From CAIKZY01 sp044374195 (lineage in GTDB: Bacteria > Actinomycetota > Actinomycetes > S36-B12), in contig JBILOY010000002.1 in NCBI GenBank assembly GCA_044374195.1, positions 1-64,000 on the forward strand: a stretch of 64,000 bases of DNA, given 5' to 3'. The number at the start of each line of letters is the position of its first letter. The stretch's first letter is position 1. The position numbers and the translations under genes were made by a program. Shown piece by piece: positions 34,949 to 43,240 of this stretch. The notes beneath the pieces are model-generated. The model searched no databases, was not told the DNA's origin, and saw nothing but the letters and a program-made list of their open reading frames with translations.

Positions 34949-34959
34949 TGATTCTGCAC
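34949..34959. promoter_or_regulatory. Copy of the GTGCAGAATCA motif upstream of the ABC operon
   Basis: TGATTCTGCAC here is the reverse complement of GTGCAGAATCA at 25253-25263 in the IclR/gentisate promoter; GCGCAGAATCA at 28045-28055 precedes the P450. The site lies about 185 bases upstream of the binding-protein start and 21 bases past the FAD oxidoreductase stop. A shared regulatory site is possible, but an 11-mer match could be chance. Confidence 0.3.
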
Positions 34960-34979
34960 ATGCATGACTGAATTCAGAT

Positions 34980-36227
34980 TCAGCGCAGCGGCGAGAATGC
35001 CCTCAACTCAGCACCAGAAGTCCGACCGGCGACCTGCTCCGCCAGGACTCGTCCTGTGATCGGGCCAAGGGTAATTCCCCACATTCCGTGACCACCCGCG
35101 ACAAAGACGCCGGGCGTGGCAGTCCCACCAATGATGGGCAAACCATCGGCCGACACGGGCCGCGGCCCAATCCAGACATCGTCCACCGAATTGGCATCAA
35201 TCGAGTCGATGTAGGGCGCAAGAGTCGTGAGGAGGAGGTCCCATCGACGCTGCGTTCCGGGGGCATCCGGTCGGCCGAATTCCATCATGCCGGCAACCCG
35301 CATGCGTCCGTCGGGCACCGGAGTGCACGCCAGCCTGGCCTTCGGGAAGTACAGGGGACCTTGTGGCTGGGTCGCCACGGGAACTGTCAAGCTGTAACCG
35401 CGGCCGGCTTGCACTCGAACCTTCACGCCATGCGGACGTACAAGTTCAGGCAGCCAGGCACCCGTAGCGATCACGACCGCGTCGGTGTCGAACTCTGCGG
35501 CCTCACCCTTGATGACGACTCGATCTCCACGACGGGCCACTCCCGTGACCGGCCAGTCCTTAACAAGGGTGCCTCCACGTCGAACTACTGCCTCGGCAAG
35601 GGCATGAGTGAACCTCGCAGGGTCCACGTAGCGCTGACCATGAATCCTCACGCCGAACCGCAATCCTTGAGACAGGAGAGGCTCCGCTGCAGATAGCTCA
35701 CTCGACGTCAGGAAGTCGGCATGGACTTCCTGCCCAGAACCCACCATGAGGCGCAGCTCTTCGAGCAACGGATGGGCATCATCCTCGTGAAGAAATCCGC
35801 ACACGACAGGCGCCGACACCGTCTCAGCCTGCACATCACCGGCAATCATCTGGTCGTAGGCACTGAGTGAGGGTTCATTCAACTTACGCATGCTCGCCAT
35901 CGACGTAGACCACGTCTTCGCACGACAGTTCTTAGCGAACTCGAGAAGGAAGGCAGAAAGGGATCCGCTTGGCCTCAGCGGTACAACAAGAGGAGACGAT
36001 CGGTTAGTAATTGCCTTAATGCCGTATCGAAGAACGGCCGGTTCCGGAAGCGGGGCTGAGAGCGACGGAGTGAGCCACCCTGCATTCCCCCAGGATGCGC
36101 CCGCAGCGACACCCTCTCTATCTACAACAGTGACCTCGCAACCGAGCTCTTGCAGATACCAAGCACAGGAAAGACCTACCAGGCCAGCACCCACCACAGT
36201 GACCTTGCGATATGCGGAAGCGCTCAC
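34980..36227 (-). CDS. FAD-dependent D-amino-acid dehydrogenase-like oxidoreductase (DadA/DAO family)
   Basis: A 415-residue flavoprotein. The dinucleotide-binding motif VVGAGLVGLSCAWYLQ is at residues 10-25, the DAO segment ASWGNAGWLTPS follows, and the C-terminal FAD contact is FVAGGHGMWGITLGPITG. DadA-like enzymes oxidatively deaminate D-amino acids or secondary amines to 2-oxo acids. Together with the family-5 importer just downstream it suggests uptake and deamination of an amino or imino compound. It follows the zinc dehydrogenase by 32 bases, in a four-gene run with the luciferase-like monooxygenase and hydrolase. Confidence 0.88.
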   Translation of the reverse strand: MSASAYRKVTVVGAGLVGLSCAWYLQELGCEVTVVDREGVAAGASWGNAGWLTPSLSAPLPEPAVLRYGIKAITNRSSPLVVPLRPSGSLSAFLLEFAKNCRAKTWSTSMASMRKLNEPSLSAYDQMIAGDVQAETVSAPVVCGFLHEDDAHPLLEELRLMVGSGQEVHADFLTSSELSAAEPLLSQGLRFGVRIHGQRYVDPARFTHALAEAVVRRGGTLVKDWPVTGVARRGDRVVIKGEAAEFDTDAVVIATGAWLPELVRPHGVKVRVQAGRGYSLTVPVATQPQGPLYFPKARLACTPVPDGRMRVAGMMEFGRPDAPGTQRRWDLLLTTLAPYIDSIDANSVDDVWIGPRPVSADGLPIIGGTATPGVFVAGGHGMWGITLGPITGRVLAEQVAGRTSGAELRAFSPLR

Positions 36228-36259
36228 TCAAGCCCCGCACATGTTGGCAACGAGTACGT

Positions 36260-37264
36260 TCACGATTCGGACACGTGAAGAACGGTCTTGAGGGTATGGA
36301 GATCCCCACCGGCCAAGGAGGCGAACGCGGCAGGACCGTCAGCGAACGGAATCACCTTCACATGCGATGAGATTCCGAAAGCATCGCCCTCAAGCGCCGA
36401 GAGTGCACTGTCAAAGTCCTCCGGGGCATATCCGAACGATCCGTGGAGCTCTAGCTCCCGGAGAATCGCCGGCATGAACGGGAACTCCCCCATGGGATCA
36501 GCAAGGCCATCGAGCACCACGCGTCCACCTCGCCGAACCAACTCGACCGCCAGTGATCGGGTAGCAGAGCTTCCGACGGCATCGAAGATGACATCAGGCG
36601 CACCGAGATAGGCGCGCACATCGTCCACCGATTCGAATGCTGCCAGCCCGAGACTCTCTGCAGTACGACGACGATGACTGTCGCGCTCCAGGACGCAGAT
36701 GCGCGTGATGCCAAGTTGAGATGCAGCAAGCGCTGCAAAGAGCCCTACCGGCCCTGCGCCGATCACCAGCATGGATCCCTGAATGCCACCGCGAGTAGCC
36801 ACTCGCGCACCGTGAAAGCCATGGGCTACCGGTTCCACGAGTGCAGCGAGGGTTTCCGTATGCGAATCAGGGAGTCGGAGCAGATTCGATACGGGCACGG
36901 CGACACTCTCCGCGAAGCCTCCTGGTCGTTGGACTCCGATCAAGGCCCATGTGTCGCAACGTTGTGGCATTCCCGAGGTGCATGCCTCGCATGTTCCGCA
37001 GCTCACCAATGGATTCACCGTGACACGTTGGCCTGCCCAATGGTCTGCGGAGGGATCTCCGACGGCCTGGACAACACCGGCGAACTCATGTCCCATGATC
37101 TGACCGGGAGTTCGATTGCCCATCTTTCCGGTGTAGCCGGAAACATCGGACCCGCAGATCGATGCCGATGTCACATGCACCAGGGCATAGCCAGGAGAAA
37201 GGGCAGGTTCGTTAACCGACTCTAAGGTCAGGTCAGACGGACCATGCCACACAAGGGCCTTCAC
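36260..37264 (-). CDS. Zinc-dependent medium-chain alcohol dehydrogenase (threonine/sorbitol dehydrogenase-like)
   Basis: A 334-residue MDR enzyme. Catalytic zinc ligands are in SICGSD and GHEFAG; the structural zinc site is the CGTCEACTSGMPQRC lobe; the Rossmann motif is VIGAGPVGLFAALAA near residue 165. It oxidises a secondary or primary alcohol with NAD(P). The start is a GTG with AAGGGGAA upstream. It begins 11 bases after the monooxygenase stop, so the two are co-transcribed. The substrate is unknown. Confidence 0.9.
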   Translation of the reverse strand: MKALVWHGPSDLTLESVNEPALSPGYALVHVTSASICGSDVSGYTGKMGNRTPGQIMGHEFAGVVQAVGDPSADHWAGQRVTVNPLVSCGTCEACTSGMPQRCDTWALIGVQRPGGFAESVAVPVSNLLRLPDSHTETLAALVEPVAHGFHGARVATRGGIQGSMLVIGAGPVGLFAALAASQLGITRICVLERDSHRRRTAESLGLAAFESVDDVRAYLGAPDVIFDAVGSSATRSLAVELVRRGGRVVLDGLADPMGEFPFMPAILRELELHGSFGYAPEDFDSALSALEGDAFGISSHVKVIPFADGPAAFASLAGGDLHTLKTVLHVSES

Positions 37265-37275
37265 TCAGATTCCCC

Positions 37276-38439
37276 TTATGCCCCGGCCACCAGTGCGGGC
37301 TCGCCGAGCTTCCGCACGTGCGGCAGCACGCTCTCGGCGAATCGGGTGAGGCTGGCCTGGAACAACTCGTCGGGAAGGGTTCCGAAATGGAAGATACCGC
37401 TGAAGTTGCCGAACTGGAATTGGCGCTGACGCTCCTCGATCGTTTCACGGACGGTATCCGCGCTGCCGACGATGATGATGCCTGCCTCCATGAGCTCCTC
37501 GCATGTCTTGCGCCCGATCCCCAGGCCCTTCGACCTGGACGACATGACGCGAGCAGTGGATTCGACCGTGAGGTACCCGGCAGGGAACAACTGATCTCGT
37601 CGCATGCGCAGGAGATCATTGAAGAGGTGCTCGATGTGCGGCTTGGCTTCACGCAGAGCGGATTCATCCGTGTCACCGACGTAGATCGGAACCGACCAAC
37701 CCGCGCACTCTGGCATGGCCCGACCATGGTGACGCTCCTGAGCTTCGCGCAACTCACCAAAGATCTTGTCGCAGCTCTTGATGTCGCTGAAAGTCTGGAG
37801 ATAGACGTACTTATTGCGCGCAGCCCACTCCACTGTCTCGGCACTGCCCTGAGATGGACTCCAGATGGGCGGATGCGGCTGCTGATACGGCCGCGGCCAG
37901 GGGTTGACGTAGCGGAACTTGTAGTGCTTTCCGTACCACTCGAACGGGCCCGGATCTGTCCATGCCTTGATGATGAGGTCATGTGCCTCATAGAACCGTT
38001 CGCGACTGGTGCTCGGATCCATCGAGAACGAGTGATACTCCGCGCCGATACCCCGGACGAATCCGCTGATGATCCGGCCCCCGGAGACTACGTCCAGATA
38101 GGCAACCTCTTCGGCAATCTTGAGGGGATGGTCACTGAGTGAGAGCGCATTACCCAGGAGGGCAACTGTTCCCTTGACCTGGGAGAGAAGCATCGCGGCA
38201 GTCATATTCGCCGACGGCATCAGACCGTAGGCCGTCTGATGGTGTTCGTTGACAGAGATGCCGTCAAAGCCCACCTCGTCATACATGACCAGCTGCTTGA
38301 AGTAGGTGTCGTAGAGCTGATGACCCTTCACCGGATCGTAGAGAGCATTCGACATCGTGACCCAAGATGAGTCACTGCTGCTGATGTCCTCCGGCTTCAG
38401 GTAGGGCCAGGGCATGAGGTGAAATCCGAAAATCTTCAT
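37276..38439 (-). CDS. LLM-class (luciferase-like) flavin-dependent monooxygenase
   Basis: A 387-residue bacterial-luciferase-like TIM-barrel oxidoreductase starting at ATG 38439 (AAGGA upstream); the longer open frame to 38958 has no homologous extension and overlaps the hydrolase. Family features include YDEVGFDGISVNEHH near 53-67, LLGNALSLSDHPLKIAEEVAYLD near 93-115, SGGRIISGFVRG and the late substrate-proximal EAGIIIVGSADTV. These enzymes use reduced FMN and O2 for Baeyer-Villiger, desulfonation or ring-opening oxygenation. The candidate flavin reductase at 44.0-44.5 kb could supply reduced flavin. The hydrolase immediately upstream may process its ester or ring-opened product. Confidence 0.9.
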   Translation of the reverse strand: MKIFGFHLMPWPYLKPEDISSSDSSWVTMSNALYDPVKGHQLYDTYFKQLVMYDEVGFDGISVNEHHQTAYGLMPSANMTAAMLLSQVKGTVALLGNALSLSDHPLKIAEEVAYLDVVSGGRIISGFVRGIGAEYHSFSMDPSTSRERFYEAHDLIIKAWTDPGPFEWYGKHYKFRYVNPWPRPYQQPHPPIWSPSQGSAETVEWAARNKYVYLQTFSDIKSCDKIFGELREAQERHHGRAMPECAGWSVPIYVGDTDESALREAKPHIEHLFNDLLRMRRDQLFPAGYLTVESTARVMSSRSKGLGIGRKTCEELMEAGIIIVGSADTVRETIEERQRQFQFGNFSGIFHFGTLPDELFQASLTRFAESVLPHVRKLGEPALVAGA

Positions 38440-38467
38440 TGATTCGATTCCTTGCCTAGAGGTGAGT

Positions 38468-39259
38468 TCAGATTCCGAGGAATGGGGATACTGCTGCGAG
38501 GAAACGTTCGCGCTGCTCGATGTGCGGGAGATGTCCGGCCTCATCGATGACAATTCGCTTCGCTGCGGGGATGGCCTGGAGCCAGGCATCGGAAGTCTCC
38601 AGCGGAAGAATTCCGTCCTTCGCACCCCACACGACCAGAGTTTCGGCCTTGACTCGGTGCAAGCGGGTCGGCAGCTGTGTGTCGTGCATGTAAGGGTTGA
38701 AGGCCAGGTGCGCGGTGGAGGCACGATTGCGGTGATAGGTACCGAAGATCTCGGAATCACTCTCCATATCCGCCATGAAGGCCACCATTGATTCGCGCAT
38801 GATGTCAGTTGCGTAGACCCGCTCAGCGAGTTCCACGGGCGTGAGCATGAAGTAGTCGGGGTACTCGCCTCGCGGACGCAACCCCGCCGCATCGACGAGA
38901 ACGATGCGATCAAACCTGCTCGGCTCGGTTGCAGCCATATCTGCGGCGATCCAACCACCGAGACTAACTCCCACGAGAGTGGCCTTGTCTATCCCCAGCT
39001 GATCCATGAGCGTGAGATACACGAATGAGATGTCGTGCACGCTGTTGATGTGCTCGCCATCGTCGCTTCCGGTGAAGCCCGGGTGATCCGGCCGGATCAC
39101 GGTGAAGTGGCGGCTGAGATCCGTGAGGATCTCGGGCCAACTTCCGAGGTCGCCGCTTCCGTGGAGGAAGAGCAGGGGCGGACCCTGTCCTTCTGAGAGG
39201 ACACGAAGGCGGATTCCCGAGACCTCAACATCTCTCACGCTCTGACCTACGACAGTCAC
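38468..39259 (-). CDS. Alpha/beta hydrolase (MhpC/BphD-like)
   Basis: A 263-residue hydrolase starting at a GTG at 39259 that is preceded by AAGGAGG; the in-frame start at 39313 is less likely. The oxyanion HGSGD segment, the nucleophile elbow GVSLGGW (Ser near 97), an acid in VWGAKDGILP and the histidine in DEAGHLPHIEQ make a complete triad. The family includes meta-cleavage hydrolases and esterases. It is followed 28 bases later by the luciferase-like monooxygenase, suggesting sequential steps. Confidence 0.9.
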   Translation of the reverse strand: MTVVGQSVRDVEVSGIRLRVLSEGQGPPLLFLHGSGDLGSWPEILTDLSRHFTVIRPDHPGFTGSDDGEHINSVHDISFVYLTLMDQLGIDKATLVGVSLGGWIAADMAATEPSRFDRIVLVDAAGLRPRGEYPDYFMLTPVELAERVYATDIMRESMVAFMADMESDSEIFGTYHRNRASTAHLAFNPYMHDTQLPTRLHRVKAETLVVWGAKDGILPLETSDAWLQAIPAAKRIVIDEAGHLPHIEQRERFLAAVSPFLGI

Positions 39260-39333
39260 GGTCGCCTCCTTAGATGTTTCATTACAAGCGTTGTATCGCG
39301 GCACTTGAGTCACTCACGCGACGTCACTGCATA

Positions 39334-39345
39334 TTGTCTAGACAA
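39334..39345. promoter_or_regulatory. 12-bp perfect palindrome upstream of the hydrolase-monooxygenase operon
   Basis: TTGTCTAGACAA is a perfect palindrome 75 bases upstream of the hydrolase GTG and inside the only spacer (170 bases) between that operon and the aldehyde dehydrogenase gene. It resembles binding sites of GntR- or TetR-type repressors in shape, but neither family is encoded in this block. Candidate operator only. Confidence 0.35.
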
Positions 39346-39429
39346 ATCCGCACCCTAGGGGCGATTTACTCGGCTTTGCCAATACACCTGTTGGGCTCTG
39401 TGATACCCGCCAGTGATCTATTGACGCTC

Positions 39430-40941
39430 TCAGGTCGCAATCACCACGGCGCGAGGCTGGACATACTCCTCGACTCCTGAGCGACCGCCTTCGATACCTA
39501 AGCCTGATTGCTTCCAGCCGGCAAACGGTTGAGACTCGTCAAGTACGACATTGCAGTTCACCCACACCGTGCCCGCTTCAATCGCCGAGGCGAGGGTATG
39601 CGCGCGCGCCAGGTCTTGGGTCCACAGGCTCGCCGCAAGACCATATTCAGTGCCGTTCGCCAGCTCGATGGCCTCTTCCTCCGTCTCGAAGGTGCTGACC
39701 GCGAGTACCGGCCCGAACACCTCTTCCTGCATGATCCTCGCGGACGGATCCTTGACTGCGAGAACCGTGGGCGCAACGAAGAATCCGCTACCGGGCACCG
39801 GACCGCCGCCAACGAGCATCTCTGCGCCCGACTGCACGGCATCGTCGATGTAAGACAGGACTCGAGCTCGCTGGCGCTCCGAGATCACCGGTCCCAGCTC
39901 AACCTCGGAATCAAGACCCGAGCCGATCTTGAGCTCGCGAGCAATCTCGCACACGCGAGCAGTCACGAGCTCCTTGACATCCTTCTGAACAAGCAGGCGC
40001 GAGGTCGCGAAGCACATCTGACCAGCATTGAGGAAGATGCTCCAGGCTGCAGATTGTGCCGCCTGCTCGAGATCCGCATCGTTGAAGACAATCAGCGGGG
40101 ACTTGCCCCCTAGCTCGAGTGTCACGCGCTTGAGGCTTTGTCCGGCTGTTGCCGCGATGGCTCGGCCTGTTGCCGTAGAGCCCGTGAAAGCAACCTTGTC
40201 GATCCCAGGGTGCCCGACAAGTGCCGCACCCACGTCTCCCCCACCGGTGACAATGTTGACCACTCCGGGAGGAAAACCCGCTTCCAGGATGAGTTGGCCA
40301 AGCCGCAGCGTGGTCAACGGCGTCTCCACAGCCGGCTTGAGAACCACCGTGCATCCGGCGACAAGTGCGGGGCCGAGCTTGGAGATCGCCATCACTAACG
40401 GGACATTCCATGGCACCACTGCAGCGACGACACCGACGGGCTCCAGCGTGCTGAACGCGTGATACGCCTCACCGACAGATCCCGCGGGCCTTTCATCGGG
40501 GGCAGAGATGCGAGATGTCGTGCCGTTGAGCTTCGTTGCCCAACCCGAGTAGTAGCGGAGTGTCTCCACCGACCCCATGACATCAAGGCCGCGGGCCAGA
40601 TCGAGTGTCTTGCCCTGATTAAGCACCTCGAGGACGGAGAGATACTCAATGTCGTTCTCGAGGAGTTCAGAGAGCTTCCACAACAGGTGGGTCCGTTGCG
40701 CGGGCGCGACTCGGCGCCAGGACTCTCGTGCCGAACGCGCCGCCTTCACGGCCGCATCGACGTCAGCGACGGATGCGTTCGCGATATTCGCCAAGGCGAG
40801 TCCGGTGGCCGGATTGACCACGTCTGATGTGGAATCCCCGGTGGCCTCGACCCACTTTCCATCAATCAGCAACCCCAGGTGCCCGGCCAGCCGGTACTCC
40901 TCGAGAGTGCGAGTCGTGGAATCGGAAGGGTGAACGGTCAC
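39430..40941 (-). CDS. NAD-dependent aldehyde dehydrogenase (possibly aromatic aldehyde)
   Basis: A 503-residue ALDH starting at a GTG at 40941 preceded by GAGGAG. Conserved elements are VVPWNVPLVMAISK, the cofactor loop VAFTGSTATGRAIA, the general base in LELGGKSPLIV and the catalytic cysteine in LNAGQMCFATSRLLVQ; WVNCNVVLDESQPFAGWKQSG lies near the C-terminus. It follows the aryl-alcohol-dehydrogenase-like gene by 25 bases, an arrangement like xylB-xylC, so oxidation of an aromatic aldehyde to the acid is a reasonable inference. Confidence 0.92.
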   Translation of the reverse strand: MTVHPSDSTTRTLEEYRLAGHLGLLIDGKWVEATGDSTSDVVNPATGLALANIANASVADVDAAVKAARSARESWRRVAPAQRTHLLWKLSELLENDIEYLSVLEVLNQGKTLDLARGLDVMGSVETLRYYSGWATKLNGTTSRISAPDERPAGSVGEAYHAFSTLEPVGVVAAVVPWNVPLVMAISKLGPALVAGCTVVLKPAVETPLTTLRLGQLILEAGFPPGVVNIVTGGGDVGAALVGHPGIDKVAFTGSTATGRAIAATAGQSLKRVTLELGGKSPLIVFNDADLEQAAQSAAWSIFLNAGQMCFATSRLLVQKDVKELVTARVCEIARELKIGSGLDSEVELGPVISERQRARVLSYIDDAVQSGAEMLVGGGPVPGSGFFVAPTVLAVKDPSARIMQEEVFGPVLAVSTFETEEEAIELANGTEYGLAASLWTQDLARAHTLASAIEAGTVWVNCNVVLDESQPFAGWKQSGLGIEGGRSGVEEYVQPRAVVIAT

Positions 40942-40966
40942 GGAGAACTCCTCGTAGTGGTGTGTT

Positions 40967-42067
40967 TCAGGGCATGAGTAGAACAGGCTTGATGGTCTCG
41001 CCGGCGGCCGACTGCGCAAAGGCGATCTCTATGTCTTCGAACGCATACGTGCGCACGATGTCGTCGACCGGGAATTCTCCCTGGCGGTACCACTCGAAAA
41101 GTGTCGTGAGCGTGTCTTGCGCATTCGCGCCGCCGAGCAGGACAGTGTGAAAGCTTCCGCACTTGAGAAAGAGCTGAAAAGGCGGGAATCCGTATGTCTC
41201 CACCGGTTCAGGTGTCGTCACGAAGGCGAAGTCACCGCCACGCTGAAGGTAGGCCACGGCGTCACTCCAGGATGACTGCCTTCCCGTTGTGTCGAGCACT
41301 GCTCGGATGCCTTCGGGGAACAGCTGGAGTATTGCATCGGGGACGTCCTGCTCAACCGCCGAGATTGCATGGGTGGCACCGAGTTGGCGACTGAGTTCCA
41401 GGCGGCCGGGATGCACATCGATAGCAACAATCGTCGTAGCGCCAAGGATTTTGGCCGCCATGATCGCGGCAAGGCCCACCGCCCCGGTGCCGATGACAGC
41501 AAGTGAATCTCCGGGGGCAACTTTCAGGACATTAAGAACCGCGCCCACGCCAGTCAAGACCCCGCACGGCAAGGCAGCGAGGACGGGCAACGGGATGTCC
41601 GCTGGTGCAAGCACGAGCGAACGGGCAGGTACTACTGCTCGGGTCGAGAATGAGGACTGCTGGAAGTAGGCAGAGGAGATGGGCACGCCGTCACGATGAA
41701 CCGGCTGGGAGCCGTCACCGCGCTTGCCGTCAAAGCTCAGACTCCAGTTGTGCTCGCACAGCCACCGCGTACCTCGAAGGCAGCCCGCACAAGCCCCGCA
41801 ACTGGGGTACGACATCACGACGAGATCCCCGGGTGCCACGCCCGTGACGTCGGGGCCGAGCTCTTCGACAATCCCGACACCCTCATGGCCGAGCACGGAC
41901 GGGGTGGGCGTGAGCTCGCGAGCCTCTGTGTCGGTACCGCACACGCCCGAAGCCAGCACTCGAACAAGAACCTCGCCGCTGGCCAAGGGGCCCAAGTCAA
42001 CGGGCTGGAGTGCGAAACTCGCGTCAGGTGACTCCAGGACTGCCGCTACTGCCGGCCACGTCTTCAT
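40967..42067 (-). CDS. Zinc-dependent aryl-alcohol dehydrogenase-like enzyme
   Basis: A 366-residue MDR dehydrogenase from ATG 42067 (GGAG upstream); the frame extends to 42259 but that part is not protein-like. Zinc ligands are in GVCGTD and LGHEGVG, the structural zinc lobe is CGACAGCLRGTRWLC, the Rossmann motif is VIGTGAVGLAAIMAA, and the C-terminal FEDIEIAFAQSAAGETIKPVLLM is typical of benzyl/aryl-alcohol dehydrogenases. It probably oxidises an aromatic alcohol to the aldehyde used by the next gene's product. Confidence 0.9.
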   Translation of the reverse strand: MKTWPAVAAVLESPDASFALQPVDLGPLASGEVLVRVLASGVCGTDTEARELTPTPSVLGHEGVGIVEELGPDVTGVAPGDLVVMSYPSCGACAGCLRGTRWLCEHNWSLSFDGKRGDGSQPVHRDGVPISSAYFQQSSFSTRAVVPARSLVLAPADIPLPVLAALPCGVLTGVGAVLNVLKVAPGDSLAVIGTGAVGLAAIMAAKILGATTIVAIDVHPGRLELSRQLGATHAISAVEQDVPDAILQLFPEGIRAVLDTTGRQSSWSDAVAYLQRGGDFAFVTTPEPVETYGFPPFQLFLKCGSFHTVLLGGANAQDTLTTLFEWYRQGEFPVDDIVRTYAFEDIEIAFAQSAAGETIKPVLLMP

Positions 42068-42106
42068 AGGGGGAACTCCATTGCCGCATTCTTCTTGATT
42101 TCCTGG

Positions 42107-42157
42107 ATTGTTCGCCAATATCAATGCAGCCCCCTGTGATTCCCTAGAGGCCTCACA
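42107..42157. promoter_or_regulatory. Two inverted repeats in the LysR/alcohol-dehydrogenase divergent promoter
   Basis: ATTG-N11-CAAT (42107-42125) and TGTGA-N13-TCACA (42135-42157, with CCT/AGG inside) lie between the alcohol dehydrogenase start (42067) and the LysR start (42277). LysR regulators bind dyad sites in exactly this kind of shared promoter. The spacing is not the canonical T-N11-A, so these are candidates only. Confidence 0.4.
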
Positions 42158-42276
42158 CGAAGCGGGTGATAACCAATCAGGGGGCCAGTCCCCGCGGTTA
42201 GGATGACGGCGATTCACATACGCCAGGGGGTGCCGCGCGATTCTCGCGGGTTCCCACACTGAGTTCGGAGGTTTCG

Positions 42277-43206
42277 GTGGAGCTCCGGCATCTTCGATAT
42301 TTCGCCGTCCTCGCAGATGAACTGCACTTCGGCAGGGCTGCTGAGCGGCTCTTCATCGTCCAGCCTGCATTGAGCAAGCAGATCGCCTCCTTCGAGCGAG
42401 AGCTCGGCGTGCAGTTGTTCACGCGTAACCGCAGAACAGTCGAGCTCACCCCGGCCGGGGAAACCCTTTTGCCAAAGGCTCGTGAAATCCTGCACGATGC
42501 CTCCGAGATGATGGAAACCGCCCGGCGAGTCGCAGCAGGTGATTCTGGAACCGTCGAGTTCGGCTTCATCGCTCCCGCCTGCCTCGCCTACGTGGCCCGA
42601 GTACTCAGAATTCACGGCCAGTCCCACCCGTCGGTCACCGTCGGGTTGACTGAGGCCGGCACGAGTCGGCTCCTGGAAGAACTGGAACAGGGCAGGATAG
42701 ACGTAGCCATTTGCCGGACTCCGAAAAACATGCCGCCATGGCTGACGAGTCACGTCACCATCGAGGAGCCGGTTCTCTTGGCCCTACCCGAGGATCATCC
42801 CTTCGCTACTGAACTCGAGATACCGTTCGCCCGCCTCGAGGGTGAACCCGTGATTCAAATTGCCCAACGCACGGATGCGGACAACGGCGACTACTACGCC
42901 ACTCTCGCGCGTGAAGCCGGATTCGACTTATGCGTGACTCAGGAGGCAGACCACCTGCACATGGCCTTGGCCCTCGTGGCCTCCGGCCTTGGAGCTACGT
43001 TCGTGCCCTCATTCGCCAATAGCCTCGTCCCGCATGGCGTAATCACCATCGGTATTTCAGATCCGGCCCCGGTGCTGCAGATGTCCGTGCTCACGCGTCA
43101 GGCACGCGTGACCCCGGTACTCAGCGAGTTCGTGAACAGCGTGCAGCAGGCGTTGAAAAATCAGGCACGCCCTGGCGATACAGCGGCACGCAGCATGGCC
43201 CTGTGA
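42277..43206 (+). CDS. LysR-family transcriptional regulator
   Basis: A 309-residue LTTR. The N-terminal helix-turn-helix reads MELRHLRYFAVLADELHFG then AAERLFIVQPALSKQI and LFTRNRRTVELTPAG, and the rest is the periplasmic-binding-like effector domain. The start is a GTG with CGGAGG upstream. It is divergent from the alcohol/aldehyde dehydrogenase pair and convergent with the SDR gene; activation of the former in response to an aromatic acid is the usual logic (inference). Confidence 0.95.
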   Translation: MELRHLRYFAVLADELHFGRAAERLFIVQPALSKQIASFERELGVQLFTRNRRTVELTPAGETLLPKAREILHDASEMMETARRVAAGDSGTVEFGFIAPACLAYVARVLRIHGQSHPSVTVGLTEAGTSRLLEELEQGRIDVAICRTPKNMPPWLTSHVTIEEPVLLALPEDHPFATELEIPFARLEGEPVIQIAQRTDADNGDYYATLAREAGFDLCVTQEADHLHMALALVASGLGATFVPSFANSLVPHGVITIGISDPAPVLQMSVLTRQARVTPVLSEFVNSVQQALKNQARPGDTAARSMAL

Positions 43207-43240
43207 CTCAGCCTTAATGAGGCTCGGCCACCGATGCCCT

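Noticed and set aside
38440..38958. N-terminal extension of the luciferase-like monooxygenase frame
   Set aside because: It overlaps the hydrolase gene; MKIFGFHLM at 38439 with its own AAGGA site is the natural start.
42068..42259. N-terminal extension of the aryl-alcohol dehydrogenase frame
   Set aside because: The extension is not protein-like and would cover the divergent promoter; ATG 42067 has a ribosome-binding site.
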